From: Ceratothoa steindachneri
Taxonomy: Eukaryota > Arthropoda > Malacostraca > Isopoda > Cymothoidae
Length of the DNA: 64,000 nt
Assembly: GCA_963969495.1 (NCBI GenBank)
Contig: OZ018333.1
Span: 85,911,256-85,975,255 of the forward strand
Reading direction: 5' to 3'
Shown: piece by piece, positions 22,455 to 32,397 of the stretch
Layout: every line of letters begins with the position of its first letter
Numbering within the stretch: the first letter of the stretch is position 1
Notes under the pieces: generated by a model
Seen by the model: the letters and a program-made list of their open reading frames with translations, nothing else
Told to the model about the DNA's origin: nothing
Databases searched by the model: none
Made by a program: the position numbers and the translations under genes

Positions 22455-23117
22455 ATGGGTCTTTATTCTATGGAACTATTAGTGACCCATGCTATAAGGG
22501 AAAGTGACACTAAATCTAATTTAATAGAAATAGCTATAGAAACAGGCAGTGCAAATAAACCTGAATCTTGCAATAACTGCAGTGGCTACCATCCCTTCAA
22601 GACACCAGAGGGGAATCAGTGCATGAACACCCCATACTGTTACTTCTGTCGGGAAGATCACCGTTTATTAATCAAGAACTGTCCAGCACTGCTGAAGGCA
22701 GAAGAGATTAATGAACACTGCAGACAACAAAAAGTGATCACAGAGGACACAAACACAAAACTCAAACAAATCAGACCAAAGCCCATTTCCCCAAACACAC
22801 AATCTAACACCAGTACACACACCCAAAGAACTCGCATCCCTCCTCCTGCTGCACCGAACAAAGTGCCTCCCACTTTGATTCTAAATAATTCCTTCGCTAT
22901 CCTTAATGACACGATAGATGAGGATCATTACACATTCGAGGCAGACGCCACAACCTCTCAGCGCATTGGCACCCACACACACTGTCCCCACCACCCCCAA
23001 GCACACCGCTGTTTTACAGGCAATACACCGGCCTGCCAGCATGTTTTCTCCAGCGCACACCATCCATTTGCTGACATTCAGGTCCACCCCACACCTACCA
23101 CCAGGAAAAGTGAATAA
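22455..23117 (+). pseudogene. LINE-C ORF1 fragment with zinc knuckles
   Basis: A 220-codon stretch with cysteine clusters CNNCSGYHPFKTPEGNQC and CYFCREDHRLLIKNC. These are arranged as the zinc knuckles of I/Jockey ORF1 proteins that bind RNA. A Pro/Thr/His-rich tail follows, shifting to a second frame (22,918-23,466). The usual N-terminal domain is missing, so the left end is truncated. Confidence 0.65.
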
Positions 23118-23350
23118 CCCACTTATCAAACGTATGCTGAAAAAGTTACAGGAATTAAATCTAGGACCAGTCCCGCACCCCAAATGCTGGAGAAGACAGG
23201 CGACTCGGCAGACATCAACTGGTGGTCACTGGTTCCTTCACTTATCAACATATTCCGTAAAGGCTATTCACTCTACCAACAAGGCTGCTCCATATTATCA
23301 ATCCTCCTCTATCTCATCCCGGCCCTTCTTGCTATCTTCACCCAGTAATC

Positions 23351-25366
23351 ATGGCATATCAGCAAAACACCATCATATTCTGGAATGCTCGCTCACTTAC
23401 CTGCAAGCCGGCAGATGTCAAACTGCAGGCAAAACAGTGCCGACCGCTACTAATAGGAATTTGTGAGACATGGCTCCAACAACACCTCAGTATATCGTTC
23501 CAGGGCTACAACATCCATAGGAAGGACCGTCAAAACAGGCAGGGTGGAGGGCTTGTCCTACTTACCCACAAGAAGATGGCATGTGCAGAATTCCCACTGC
23601 AGCAATTCCCAGGAGGGACACTTGAAATCATAGCAGTGTAAATATCTTTAAACAGGAGATGGGCCACCATATTTATATGCTATAACCCATGCACTGATGT
23701 AACAGAAGCAGAACTCACTCACTACTTCAACCAGCTAACCCCACCAACACTAGTCATGGCGGACTTCAATGCAAGACACCCACACTGGCAACCAGGTCTT
23801 CCATGAAGCACCATAAACCACACGGGTCATTCCCTCTTTAATTCCCTGCTCACCTCACCACTAACCCTCCTCACTCCTCCAGGCCTACCCACAAGGATTG
23901 ATCCGTTCAAGGGCACCCACTCTACTCTAGACCTCTGCCTGGGAAGTGGGCTATTCAGTGATGCAGAAGTTGAAGTAGGCCCATACATGGGTAGTGACCA
24001 CCTCCCAGTGTTCATCCATCTAGGAGGCAATGCCCCCCCACCAATCTCCCTGAGACTATGCTGGCTTTTAAATACAGGAAAATGGGAAGCTTTTAATGCA
24101 GATGCCGCTGCAATACAAACTCCCACATCCCTAAACACCGAGAGCATGGCAGCTGACCTAACAACACAGCTGACTGAAATAGGCCACAAACACTTCAAAA
24201 AGTCAAACGGTACATACAACCCCTATCCTCGAGTCCCCTGGTGGAACGAACTCTGTGAGATGGCGGTACATGATCAGCGAAGAGCCTGGAGGAAGTGTCC
24301 CAGCCCACACCACCAAATCACATATCGCAGACTCGACGAGGTCAAGAGAAAAACAATAGCTCATGTAAAAAAGGCCTCATGGATCACCCATTGTTCATCC
24401 CTATCCTTCCGTAGCAGTCAAGCTCAAACATTTAAATTCATCCGTGCCATGTCTGGTCGACCCACCCCTTCCTCTCTCCCCTTAAGAGGTCCAGACACAA
24501 AAGTCCTATGTCCATCTGAACAAGCGGAACTACTGGCTGCACACTACAACACCATCTATGGCCTTCCAGACCCTGTTGTTTTCTTGGCTCCACCCCAAAC
24601 AAAAGAAATTCTGCATGCTTCAACAAGCATGTCAGCAGGTCTCCACTCAACCTCCACGAACTGGACTGTGCAATAAAGAACCTGAAAAAAGGGAAGGCAG
24701 TGGGATCAGACCAAGTGCCTAATGAGTTCATCACCAACCTTCCCAACACAGCACATGCCCAGCTCCTCAAACTTTTCAACCAAAGCTAGACTTCAGGAAC
24801 ATTCCAAACACTGGAAGCATGCATGCTGATCCCCATACCAAAGGCAGGCAAGGATCCAAAGCTCCCCAACTTCTACAGGCCCATCAGTCTTCTCTCATGT
24901 CTGGGCAAGTTGATGGAGAGGCTGATCAACACTCATCTTGCCTGGTGGTTGGAACACAACAACCTTCTTCCAGTATACCAGTTTGGTTTCCGCCCTCAGA
25001 GAGGCACAGAGGACCTCCTCCTCATCATCATGGAACATAACCTCAGGAGAGCCTACCAGACCCAAACCATCCTCCTCACAGCTTTCATCGACCTGCAGGG
25101 AGCGTTTGACACAGCATCACATGGGGGAATACTTCAGAAACTGTCAATAATGGGATTGAATGGTGCCCCCCTAAGATGGTTCCAGGATTTCCTTATGCTA
25201 AGGACATTTTCAGTTGCCGTGGGAAACCGTTTCTCCTCACCACACCCACTCCAGCGTGGCATACCACAAGGATCAGTCCTGAGCCCCACACTCTTTAACA
25301 TCCTGATGAGAGACATCCCAACATCACAGTCCAATATGTTGGTCTATGCAGATGACATCACCAAAC
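23351..25366 (+). pseudogene. LINE-C ORF2 (endonuclease and partial reverse transcriptase)
   Basis: Endonuclease: TIIFWNARSLTCKPADV, ICETWLQQHL (catalytic Glu), a stop at 23,639, MADFNARHPHWQ-type sequence near 23,757 (metal-binding D-x-N) and GSDHLPVFIHL at 23,990. Linker: VPWWNELCEMAVHDQRRAW. Reverse transcriptase: AVGSDQVPNEF-like, then LIPIPKAGKDPKLPNFYRP, SLLSCLGKLMERLINTHL, FGFRPQRGTEDLLL, FIDLQGAFDTASH, RGIPQGSVLSPTLFNILM and YADDIT. Stops near 23,640, 24,674 and 24,788 break it. The RT thumb and everything after are missing. Confidence 0.75.
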
Positions 25367-26610
25367 TGCCGGCGGCCTTCCGCGAATACAACGTGCATTG
25401 AATGCTGGCGGAGCAGCATATCGGCTGGAAAATGCGGAGAAAGCGGGCGCGAAGGATTCCGCCACGGACGCAGGGTCCGAGATTGCGGTCCCATTCTCCT
25501 GGAGAACGGGAGAAGGGGCCTGCGAGAACTTGCACCGAATCCTTTTGACTCGCTTCCACACCTTTGCTAGAGAGGTCTTTCCCGTTAAGTGAAGACACGT
25601 ATGCCCGCCAAGAAGAGCGGCGGGCGTGCTTCGAAATATACCGGAACCTAGCCCTAGCCCGACAAAATTCACCGATAGTGAAATCGTTCAGGCGACGCTT
25701 ATAGCGCATGTAGGCATAACGCTTCTGTTTGAGGGCCGTCTCACACTCAGCCGACCACCATGGGAGTGGTCGGCGTGCAAAACGTCCACACCTTCTAAGA
25801 ATAGTAGTCAGGCCTACGGTGATTAGGTTGCCGGAGAAGAACTCAACAGCCTCATCTACCGACCTAAACTCCTCGAATGAGATAGAGAATTCAGTCATTT
25901 CCTGAAATGCAAGCCACCGTGCCTGTGCCAAGCAACACCGAAGTGGGCTCTCAGGCGGCAGTTGCCCTGAAAATAATATTTTAATGGGAAAGTGATCACT
26001 ACCATGGAGGTCATCGACCACCCACCATTAAAAATCAGGCTGTGCATCCGAAGAGGACAAAGATAGGTCAAGGCAAGAAAATGAAGCGGTTCTCAGACAG
26101 TGATGCGTAAATTCATCCACGTTTAGGACACCTATCTCAAGCTCTATCGATCAGATCGGCAAGGACTTGTCCCCAGGGATTTATTGAGTAATCTCGCCAG
26201 AGAGATGCCTGCCATTCAGATCTCCAAGAAAGAAAAAGGGCCTCGGCAACCGTGCCACGACGCGGCGGAAGTCCCCCGCGTTGAAGTCAGCTGACGGTGG
26301 AAGGTATGCAGAAATGATAGTATACCTACTATCCAGGTGAAGCTGCACAGCCACTGCCTGAAAGGATGTATCTAAAGTGAAAGGAAGAACGAAGAGATCA
26401 TGCCGGGTGTAAACCGCGAATCCCCTGTCCAGGCCATCGCGAGGTGGTGGGGTCGCAAGACCCTTATACCCCAGGAGGGTGGGCAGGGGGCACGTGCCTA
26501 GCAGGCACTCTTGCCGAAAAATAGCTAACGGGGAACGGGACGAGACGAGCCTCAGCAGCTCCTCCCAGTTGGCCTGGAGTCCACGGCAATTCCATTGAAG
26601 GAATATGCCC
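25366..26610 (-). pseudogene. LINE-A4 ORF2 fragment (endonuclease and linker)
   Basis: The linker to RT entry is at 25,366-25,672. The linker with PLPWWSAECETALKQKRYAY and the endonuclease end (DDLHGSDHFPIKI) are at 26,021-25,344. The endonuclease body is at 26,610-26,181 (GDLNGRH intact; SAYLPPSADFNAGDFRRV). A deletion near 26,205 shifts the frame. No RT core remains. Confidence 0.75.
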
Positions 26611-26884
26611 TCCAGGGCTAGCTGGGAGGAGACTCTGGTGCCCTTTTCAAATAGAACCCTCATGGGAATAGCCGTATGCTTCCCGGAGGCAGAACCCCGG
26701 GCGCTGTTGGCCGGACAAAGCGCTGTCGACTTCGAAGACTTATTAGGGGAGGCTGGGCTCGCCATACGAGTCTTTTCCTCCCTCCGCCTCAAAGCCTTAG
26801 GCGGGCGTTGCAGCTTTTCGAGGAACCACCGTCTCCGAGCCAACCAGCCCACCACTAGGCGTGGGCGAAGGAGCCGAAGCTCCT
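25366..26884 (-). mobile_element. LINE-A copy A4, left part (linker, endonuclease, ORF1 end)
   Basis: Starts abruptly at 25,366 against LINE-C and ends at about 26,884, where Gypsy G2 begins. It continues in the same orientation beyond G2 at 33,176. The endonuclease has LQWNCRGLQANWEEL, FRQECLLG and FFFLGDLNGRH in one frame, then breaks. The joint with LINE-C has no tail or clear duplication. Confidence 0.8.
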
Positions 26885-27361
26885 GGTAGGAAGTATGAGT
26901 GTCTGAGTGTGAAGGTGGAATTCAATGGAATCGAGTGTTTGGCTTTAATAGATTCTGGATGCAAGGCGAGCTTGGTGTATAAAGATGTGTATGACAAGGT
27001 TAGCGAGAAAGCCCTCCTGTCTGAGTGCAAGGGTAGTTTGGTAGGTATTGGTAATAGGAGAGTGCCTGTGATTGGAATGATAAGGTCAGCTGTTCGAATG
27101 CATGGTATGATGATGAATGAATGTGAATTCTCGGTGATTGATAAGGTGAGTAGTGAGTATGGTGTGATTTGGGGATATGATTTTATGAAAATGAATCGTA
27201 TGGTTGTGCATCCTGCAAGTGATCAGATTGAGAGAAAGATTGGTAAAAATGGGGTGTATAAGTTGTATGTAGGGAAAGATGGTAGCGTTTTGAGGAGTGT
27301 ATTTACTGGTATTGAAGTGACTGCTATGGAGAATGTAAGGCTTGTGAAGGGTGTCTGTTAG
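26885..27361 (+). pseudogene. Gypsy G2 first retropepsin domain
   Basis: A complete retropepsin-like domain in the usual place ahead of reverse transcriptase. Features are VKVEFNGIECLALIDSG (active site DSG near 26,951-26,959), a flap-like LVGIGNRRVPVIG, and a closing VIWGYDFMKMN. The open frame begins upstream in LINE-A sequence, so the true N-terminus, including gag, is lost. The frame ends near 27,361 and the polyprotein continues in the next frame from 27,351. This would be the polyprotein-processing protease of the intact element. Confidence 0.7.
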
Positions 27362-28127
27362 AGTGAGTTGGAGTAAGGAAGTTAGTTTGAATGTGGGTGA
27401 GAACACTGTGATATTGGATGGAAAGGATGCGTGTTATAAGGTAAGGCTTGTTGCTTGTGTGTTTAATGGCTTGATGCGAATGAATGATCCTTTTGTATGT
27501 GTGCAGGCAGACCCCAGTGTGAAAGGGCAGGTGAGGGGAATCCAAGTCGGAGATGTACTGGGTCACCTCTCCACTGTCAATGAGGTAGGTATGGATGATA
27601 GTCTGGATGTCAGGGTGAATGTTGCAGGTGAAAAGACGTGTGAATGGACGTATAATGAAGTGAAGAGCATGGTGGAATTGGAAGGATGTTTAACTGACTA
27701 TGAAAGGGAGGATGCGCATCGAATGATATTTGAACGAAAGGGAGCCCTCAGTAAGGGTGATCTGGATTTCGGGGTTGCAAAGCTCCCGGAATTCAAGATT
27801 GTCCTGAAGGAGGACACCCCACTCTATCAGCGGCCGAGGCATTTCCCACGTCCGGTTGCTGATGAGTTTGAGGAGCAGTGCTTGGAATTGGAGCAATTGG
27901 GGGTGATTGAAGAGAGCGAGAGTGCATGGAATAGTCCAATTGTACCTGTACGTAAGCCGGATAGAAGATTGCGTCTGTGTGTGGATTATCGAAAGGTGAA
28001 TGAAAGGACTGTGAAAGAAAGGTTTCTGATGTGTGCGGTATCTGAGTGTGTGTATAGTATGCATGGAATGGAGTGGTTTATGAAGCTGGATCTGGTACGG
28101 GGGTATTACCAGATGCCCATTGTTTGA
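27351..28127 (+). pseudogene. Gypsy G2 protease-RT spacer and first part of RT
   Basis: The spacer leads to the typical pre-RT block (FERKGALSKGDLDFG; LKEDTPLYQRPRHFPRP). Then come RT motifs: LGVIEESESAWNSPIVPVR, LRLCVDYRKVNERT, FMKLDLVRGYYQMPI (catalytic Asp in KLDL). The frame then runs into the second copy of a 256-bp duplicated block and stops. Because 256 is not a multiple of three, the duplication alone breaks the gene. Confidence 0.8.
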
Positions 28128-28378
28128 GGAGCAGTGCTTGGAATTGGAGCAATTGGGGGTGATTGAAGAGAGCGAGAGTGCATGGAATAGTCCAATTGTA
28201 CCTGTACGTAAGCCGGATAGAAGATTGCGTCTGTGTGTGGATTATCGAAAGGTGAATGAAAGGACTGTGAAAGAGAGGTTTCTGATGTGTGCGGTATCTG
28301 AGTGTGTGTATAGTATGCATGGGATGGAGTGGTTTATGAAGCTGGATCTGGTACGGGGGTATTACCAGATGCCCATTG
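27867..28378 (+). repeat. 256-bp tandem duplication within RT
   Basis: 27,867-28,122 is repeated at 28,123-28,378 with only about two differences seen (near 28,018 and 28,068). It covers the RT segment from EEQCLELEQL to YYQMPI. It shifts the frame by one base. Confidence 0.9.
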
Positions 28379-30255
28379 CTGAGGAGAGCCGGCTGGTAAC
28401 TGCCTTCTCTTCCACAAAGAGGCATTACCAGTTCCGGAACCTCAGCTTTGGGTTGGCTAATGCTCCCGGAGCCTTCCAGCGGGCAATGAATGTTGTGTTA
28501 AGTAAGTTTGCGAGTAAGAATGTGATTGCATTTATAGATGATATTTTGATTATGACTGAGACTTTTGAGGAGCATATGAGATTGGTGAATGATGTGTTGA
28601 GAACATTGGAGAGTGTTGGTGTGAAGGTGAAAGTTGCAAAGTGTGAATGGTTTGCGAAAGAAGTGGAATTCCTTGGGCATATGGTGAGTGAGAATGGGTT
28701 GCGAAAATCACTGAAGTATGTTGAGAAGGTGCGAATGTTTCCTAAACCGGTGACTGTGAAGCAACTGAAGTCGTTTTGGGGTTTGATTGAGTTCCAGCGA
28801 ATGTTTATACGTGATTATTCTGGTGTGAGTAAGCCTCTGACTGAGTGGATGGACTTGAAAGGTAGTATGGTTGTCAAGTGGAATGATAAGATGAATGAGG
28901 CGTATGAGCGACTGAAAGAGGCAGCGGCTGAAGATGTTGAATTGGCTTACCCAAATTATAGTGTGAATGCTAAAATGCTTGAATTGTATACAGATGCGAA
29001 TGGGTATTGTATGGGAGGTTTTCTGATGCAAGAGCAGCGTTTGAATGGAGAGAATGTCAGGCGAATAATTGGGCATGTATCCAAGGCTATGAATGTTGCA
29101 GAACGAAAGTATTTGACTGTGGAACGAGAGTTGGCTGCAATAAGATATTGTTTGAAAGTGTTGCGTCCGTTTTTGTATGGTGTGAGGTTTGTGATCAAAA
29201 CAGATCATCAACCTCTTGTGTATCTGCAGCGTATGAAGTGGGCTGATAGTAGGATTGCAAGGACTTTGGAAGATTTGAGTGACTTTGACTATGTGATTGA
29301 GTATGTGCCTGGTGAATGGAATGGAGTTGCTGATTTGATGTCAAGGTATCCTGGTACGAATGATGAAAATGTGTGTGGAGTGAGTGATCCTGAGTATTTG
29401 CCGAAAGGGATTATGAATGGAAAAGAGAGTAAGGGTGGTGGTGATGCCTTGTTTGAGAGTGTATGGAATGGTTTGCAAGATTTGAAGAGTGATGGAGTAG
29501 ACGTGAGAGTGCCCGATAGTGTGGATGATTTAAGGAAGGAGGTAATGAATGAAGAATGTAGGAAGCCTGAAAGCATTGGTATGGCAAAGGTGCGGAACTT
29601 CATGAAAGAATTGAGATCGATATGTATGCAAGGGGTCCCAACATTTCAGGAAGTGTTGATTGTAGTGAGTCGTTTGTATGGAGTGATTGTTTATGTGCAC
29701 TTTGGTGGTGAGAGGCTGATTGTGTACAAAGATGAGAAGATGAAGGGTTTGAATCCTAATGTCGTACATCAGCAATGTTTGAGCGGTGTGCACTACAATT
29801 GGGTGATTGAAAAGTGTTCATATATAAGAGAGAAGAATGATTGTCTGGATGAAGATGAGCGTGTGGTGAGTGATGATATGGGAGTTGATGACAGTGTGGA
29901 TATCAGTGTTGATGTTGGTGTGCTTGTTCCTTCTGTGTATTGCGAACATGGTGGACCTGATATGATGGAAGCGAGAGTGAAAGTTGGTGAAAGGTTGTTC
30001 TGTGGTTTGATTGATACTGGAGCGCAAGTGTCTTTAGTAAATGAGAGGATTCTGAGTAAGTATGATGAGTTTAGATGTTGCGAGCATAAACCTGTGAAGT
30101 TACGGATAAGTGGATTAGGGAATGGCATGATAGTGGCATGGGAACAGGTTAGTCTGAAAGTGAGTTTGGGTAATGGTGTGAATATGAAGCATGACTTTGT
30201 GATTCTGAAAGATGAGCAAATGCCAGGTTGTTTCTTGCTTGGTGTAGACTTATGA
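28120..30255 (+). pseudogene. Gypsy G2 RT, RNase H, OTU-like domain and second retropepsin
   Basis: 711 codons, open throughout. RT: KLDL with Asp75, LSFGLANAPGAFQRAM, FIDD at residues 138-141. RNase H: TDAN (Asp292), VERELAA (Glu337), KTDHQPL (Asp362), VADLMSRYP (Asp405), all four acidic residues present. Residues 438-565 look OTU-like: GGGDALFESV, LRKEVM, FQEVLIVVSRLYGVIVYVH and HYNWV (His558). The expected catalytic Cys is Ala. Residues 615-711 form a second retropepsin: LIDTGAQVSLV (DTG 632-634), LRISGLGNG, FLLGVD. One base is missing at the end relative to G1, which breaks the run into integrase. Confidence 0.75.
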
Positions 30256-31229
30256 GATTGAATGATTTGTCTTTGGATGCTGATAAGGATTGTCTTATGA
30301 AAGGTGAATGTGAGGTGATGAAGTTGAATGAGTGTGCGAAGAATGTTGTCAAATTTTGTGGCATGATTGAGTTGGTCATGGATGATGAGAATGAGATTTT
30401 AAGTGATGATGATATTCTAGAGATGCAAGAGATGTGTCCTTTTGTTAGTGAGTTGAAGAGGTGTGTAATGACGCATGTTGATTTGAATGAATGGCCAGAG
30501 TGTTTAAGTGATTTTAAAAGGTATGCTAAGGATTTTGTTGTTTGTATGGATATTGTATATTTTGTGAGGCATGTAAAGGGTGGTAATGATATGTATGTAC
30601 CTGTGGTGTCCTTAGTTGGTTTGAATGGTCTGGTGAAGGTTGTGCATGATAATTATGGGCATATGGGTAAGTTTAAGCTGTGGGAGTGTATGAAGGAGCG
30701 TGCGTTCCATCCCTTTCTGAGAACTGTTGTGAATGATGTTTCAACTACATGTGAAAGGTGTCAGAAGCAAAAGGTGCAAGGTGTGCAAGTGAAAACACCG
30801 ATGTTGAAAGTTGATGCGAAAGAACCGTTTGAATTGGTAGTGATTGATTGTGTGTCTTTGCCGAGTACAAGTGCTGGGAATGTTGGTATGGTTGTTATGG
30901 TTGATCATAAAAGTAAGTTTGTGTATGCAGCACCTGTGAGAGATAAAAGGAGTGTGACTGTTGCGCATGTGGTTGAGCAGTTGTTTTTTCCTATGTGTGT
31001 ATGGAAGCCTAGAAGATGTCTGAGTGATAATGGGCCTGAATTTGTAGGAGAAGTGTTTGAGCAAATGTTGAGAGAGAATGGTATGGAGCATGTGAGAACA
31101 ATTCTGTATGTACCGTCTTCAAATGGATTGGCTGAACATACTATAAGAACCTTGTGTGAGATGTTGAGAATGATGAGTACGACAGTGAATGACTGGGATG
31201 TATGTCTGGGGAGTGTTGTGGGCGTATAA
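30228..31229 (+). pseudogene. Gypsy G2 integrase (zinc-binding and catalytic core)
   Basis: The zinc-binding domain has His140 and His145 (VVHDNYGHMG) and Cys175 and Cys178 (CERCQKQK). The catalytic core has Asp207 (VVIDCVS), Asp267 (LSDNGPEF) and Glu303 (NGLAEHT). The 35-residue spacing between the last two is the DD35E pattern of retroviral and Gypsy integrases, which insert element DNA into the genome. Both ends are displaced by single-base changes: upstream near 30,250 and downstream near 31,210, where the frame moves to the next block. Confidence 0.8.
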
Positions 31230-32343
31230 TTCAACTGTGCATAGTGCAACCGGAATGTCCCCATGTCGGGTTGGGATGAATTTTGAAAGGCGAGTGAAAG
31301 ATAGGTTTCATTTGAGTGAAAGTGAGCAGAGTGTATGGCGTGAGGCACATGAAAGGTTCCATTCATTTGAATTAGGTGTGAAAGTATTGAAGGTGAAAGA
31401 AGTAAAGGGTAGGTTGAATGTGTCAAAGATGAGTGAGAAGTTTGATGGACCTTATAGAGTTGTGAGAGTTTGAGAAAATGGGGTGACGTATGTTTTGGAG
31501 AGTTTGAATGACACTATGACTGAGAGAGTGTGGGCTCATCAGAGTCAGTTAAGGAGATGGAGAGAACCTCCTGACTACCTGGTGAGCCATCCGGTGTATG
31601 GACTGTGTAGAGAGAGAGGTAAAGTGCATTATGATGAGAAGGAATGTAGGAGTATGGATCTGTCTGGGAAAGAGCTTGTCTTGGTCTTGAGGAGTAGAAA
31701 GCGTACAAAGAAGAGTGAAAGGAAGAATGCAAGTACCAATGAAAGTAAGTCTGAGCAGAGTGTTTCTGGTATGGGGGATCTTGAAAGGGACATTGAGTTT
31801 TTGCGTAAACAGGTGAGTGATTTGGCTGGTATAAGTAGACGAGTGAGTGAGCTGCCTGTGCCTGATTTTTCTGGTTTTGGGAACAGTATGAATGATGGTG
31901 TGTTTGGGCAGAATGAACCTAGTGTGGCTGATTTTTCGGGTTTTACGAATGGTAACAGTAGGGGTGAGTTTGATATAGTGAATGATGAAGTGGCTGATTT
32001 TTCAGGTTCCTGGTGGGAACCAGTCAAAGGGGTTTCTGGTATGCCTGTTGAGAATACAGGGGATGTGACTGACCTGTCTGTTTCGCAAGAATGTACCTTG
32101 AGTTGCATGAGAGCTGTGAGTGAAGGTTCTGAATGGAAGAGTATGAAAGAATTCTGTTGTGAGATGGGAGAACTGGTAATGAGGGCTAAGAGTATGGTTG
32201 ACGAGATGATCAATAGTGACAATGAGACTGACAGGACGACTGACGAACAACCCCGACCAATTGCTACACGTAGCCAGGGACCAGTAGATGAGTGTGAATG
32301 GGTGCAGAAGGGTGTGATTGAGTACAAAAGGTACCGTGAGTAA
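31189..32343 (+). pseudogene. Gypsy G2 integrase C-terminus and DFSG-repeat extension
   Basis: 31,189-31,470 continues integrase (WAYNSTVHSATGMSP; a GPY-like FDGPYRVV). An in-frame TGA at 31,471 precedes the same frame continuing from 31,483. That frame holds a basic stretch (SRKRTKKSERK), then DFSG at residues 128, 150 and 172 of this block, exactly 22 residues apart (31,864, 31,930 and 31,996). It ends with an acidic and Cys-containing tail and ATRSQGPVDECEW. There is no transmembrane segment suggesting an envelope protein. The role of the repeat is unknown. Confidence 0.65.
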
Positions 32344-32382
32344 TGATTGAGAGTGTATTGTGAGTGACTGTGGTCGAATGGC

Positions 32383-32397
32383 TTAAGGAAGGAGGGG
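32383..32397 (+). promoter_or_regulatory. Polypurine tract
   Basis: AAGGAAGGAGGGG immediately before the LTR start. It is the expected primer site for plus-strand DNA synthesis in LTR elements. Confidence 0.65.

Larger units (their letters stand above)
22337..25366 (+). mobile_element. LINE-C: a distinct I/Jockey-like LINE, truncated at both ends
   Basis: Plus-strand element with an ORF1 zinc-knuckle fragment (22,455-23,117), an endonuclease and a reverse transcriptase. Unusually, it is cut at the 3' side, in the middle of RT just after the catalytic YADD. It joins LINE-A sequence in opposite orientation without a poly(A) tail. It differs from LINE-A and LINE-B in sequence throughout. Confidence 0.8.

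Noticed and set aside
31483..32343. Envelope-like gene after Gypsy integrase
   Set aside because: No signal peptide, membrane segment or fusion-type motif is seen. The frame continues the integrase frame after one stop codon.
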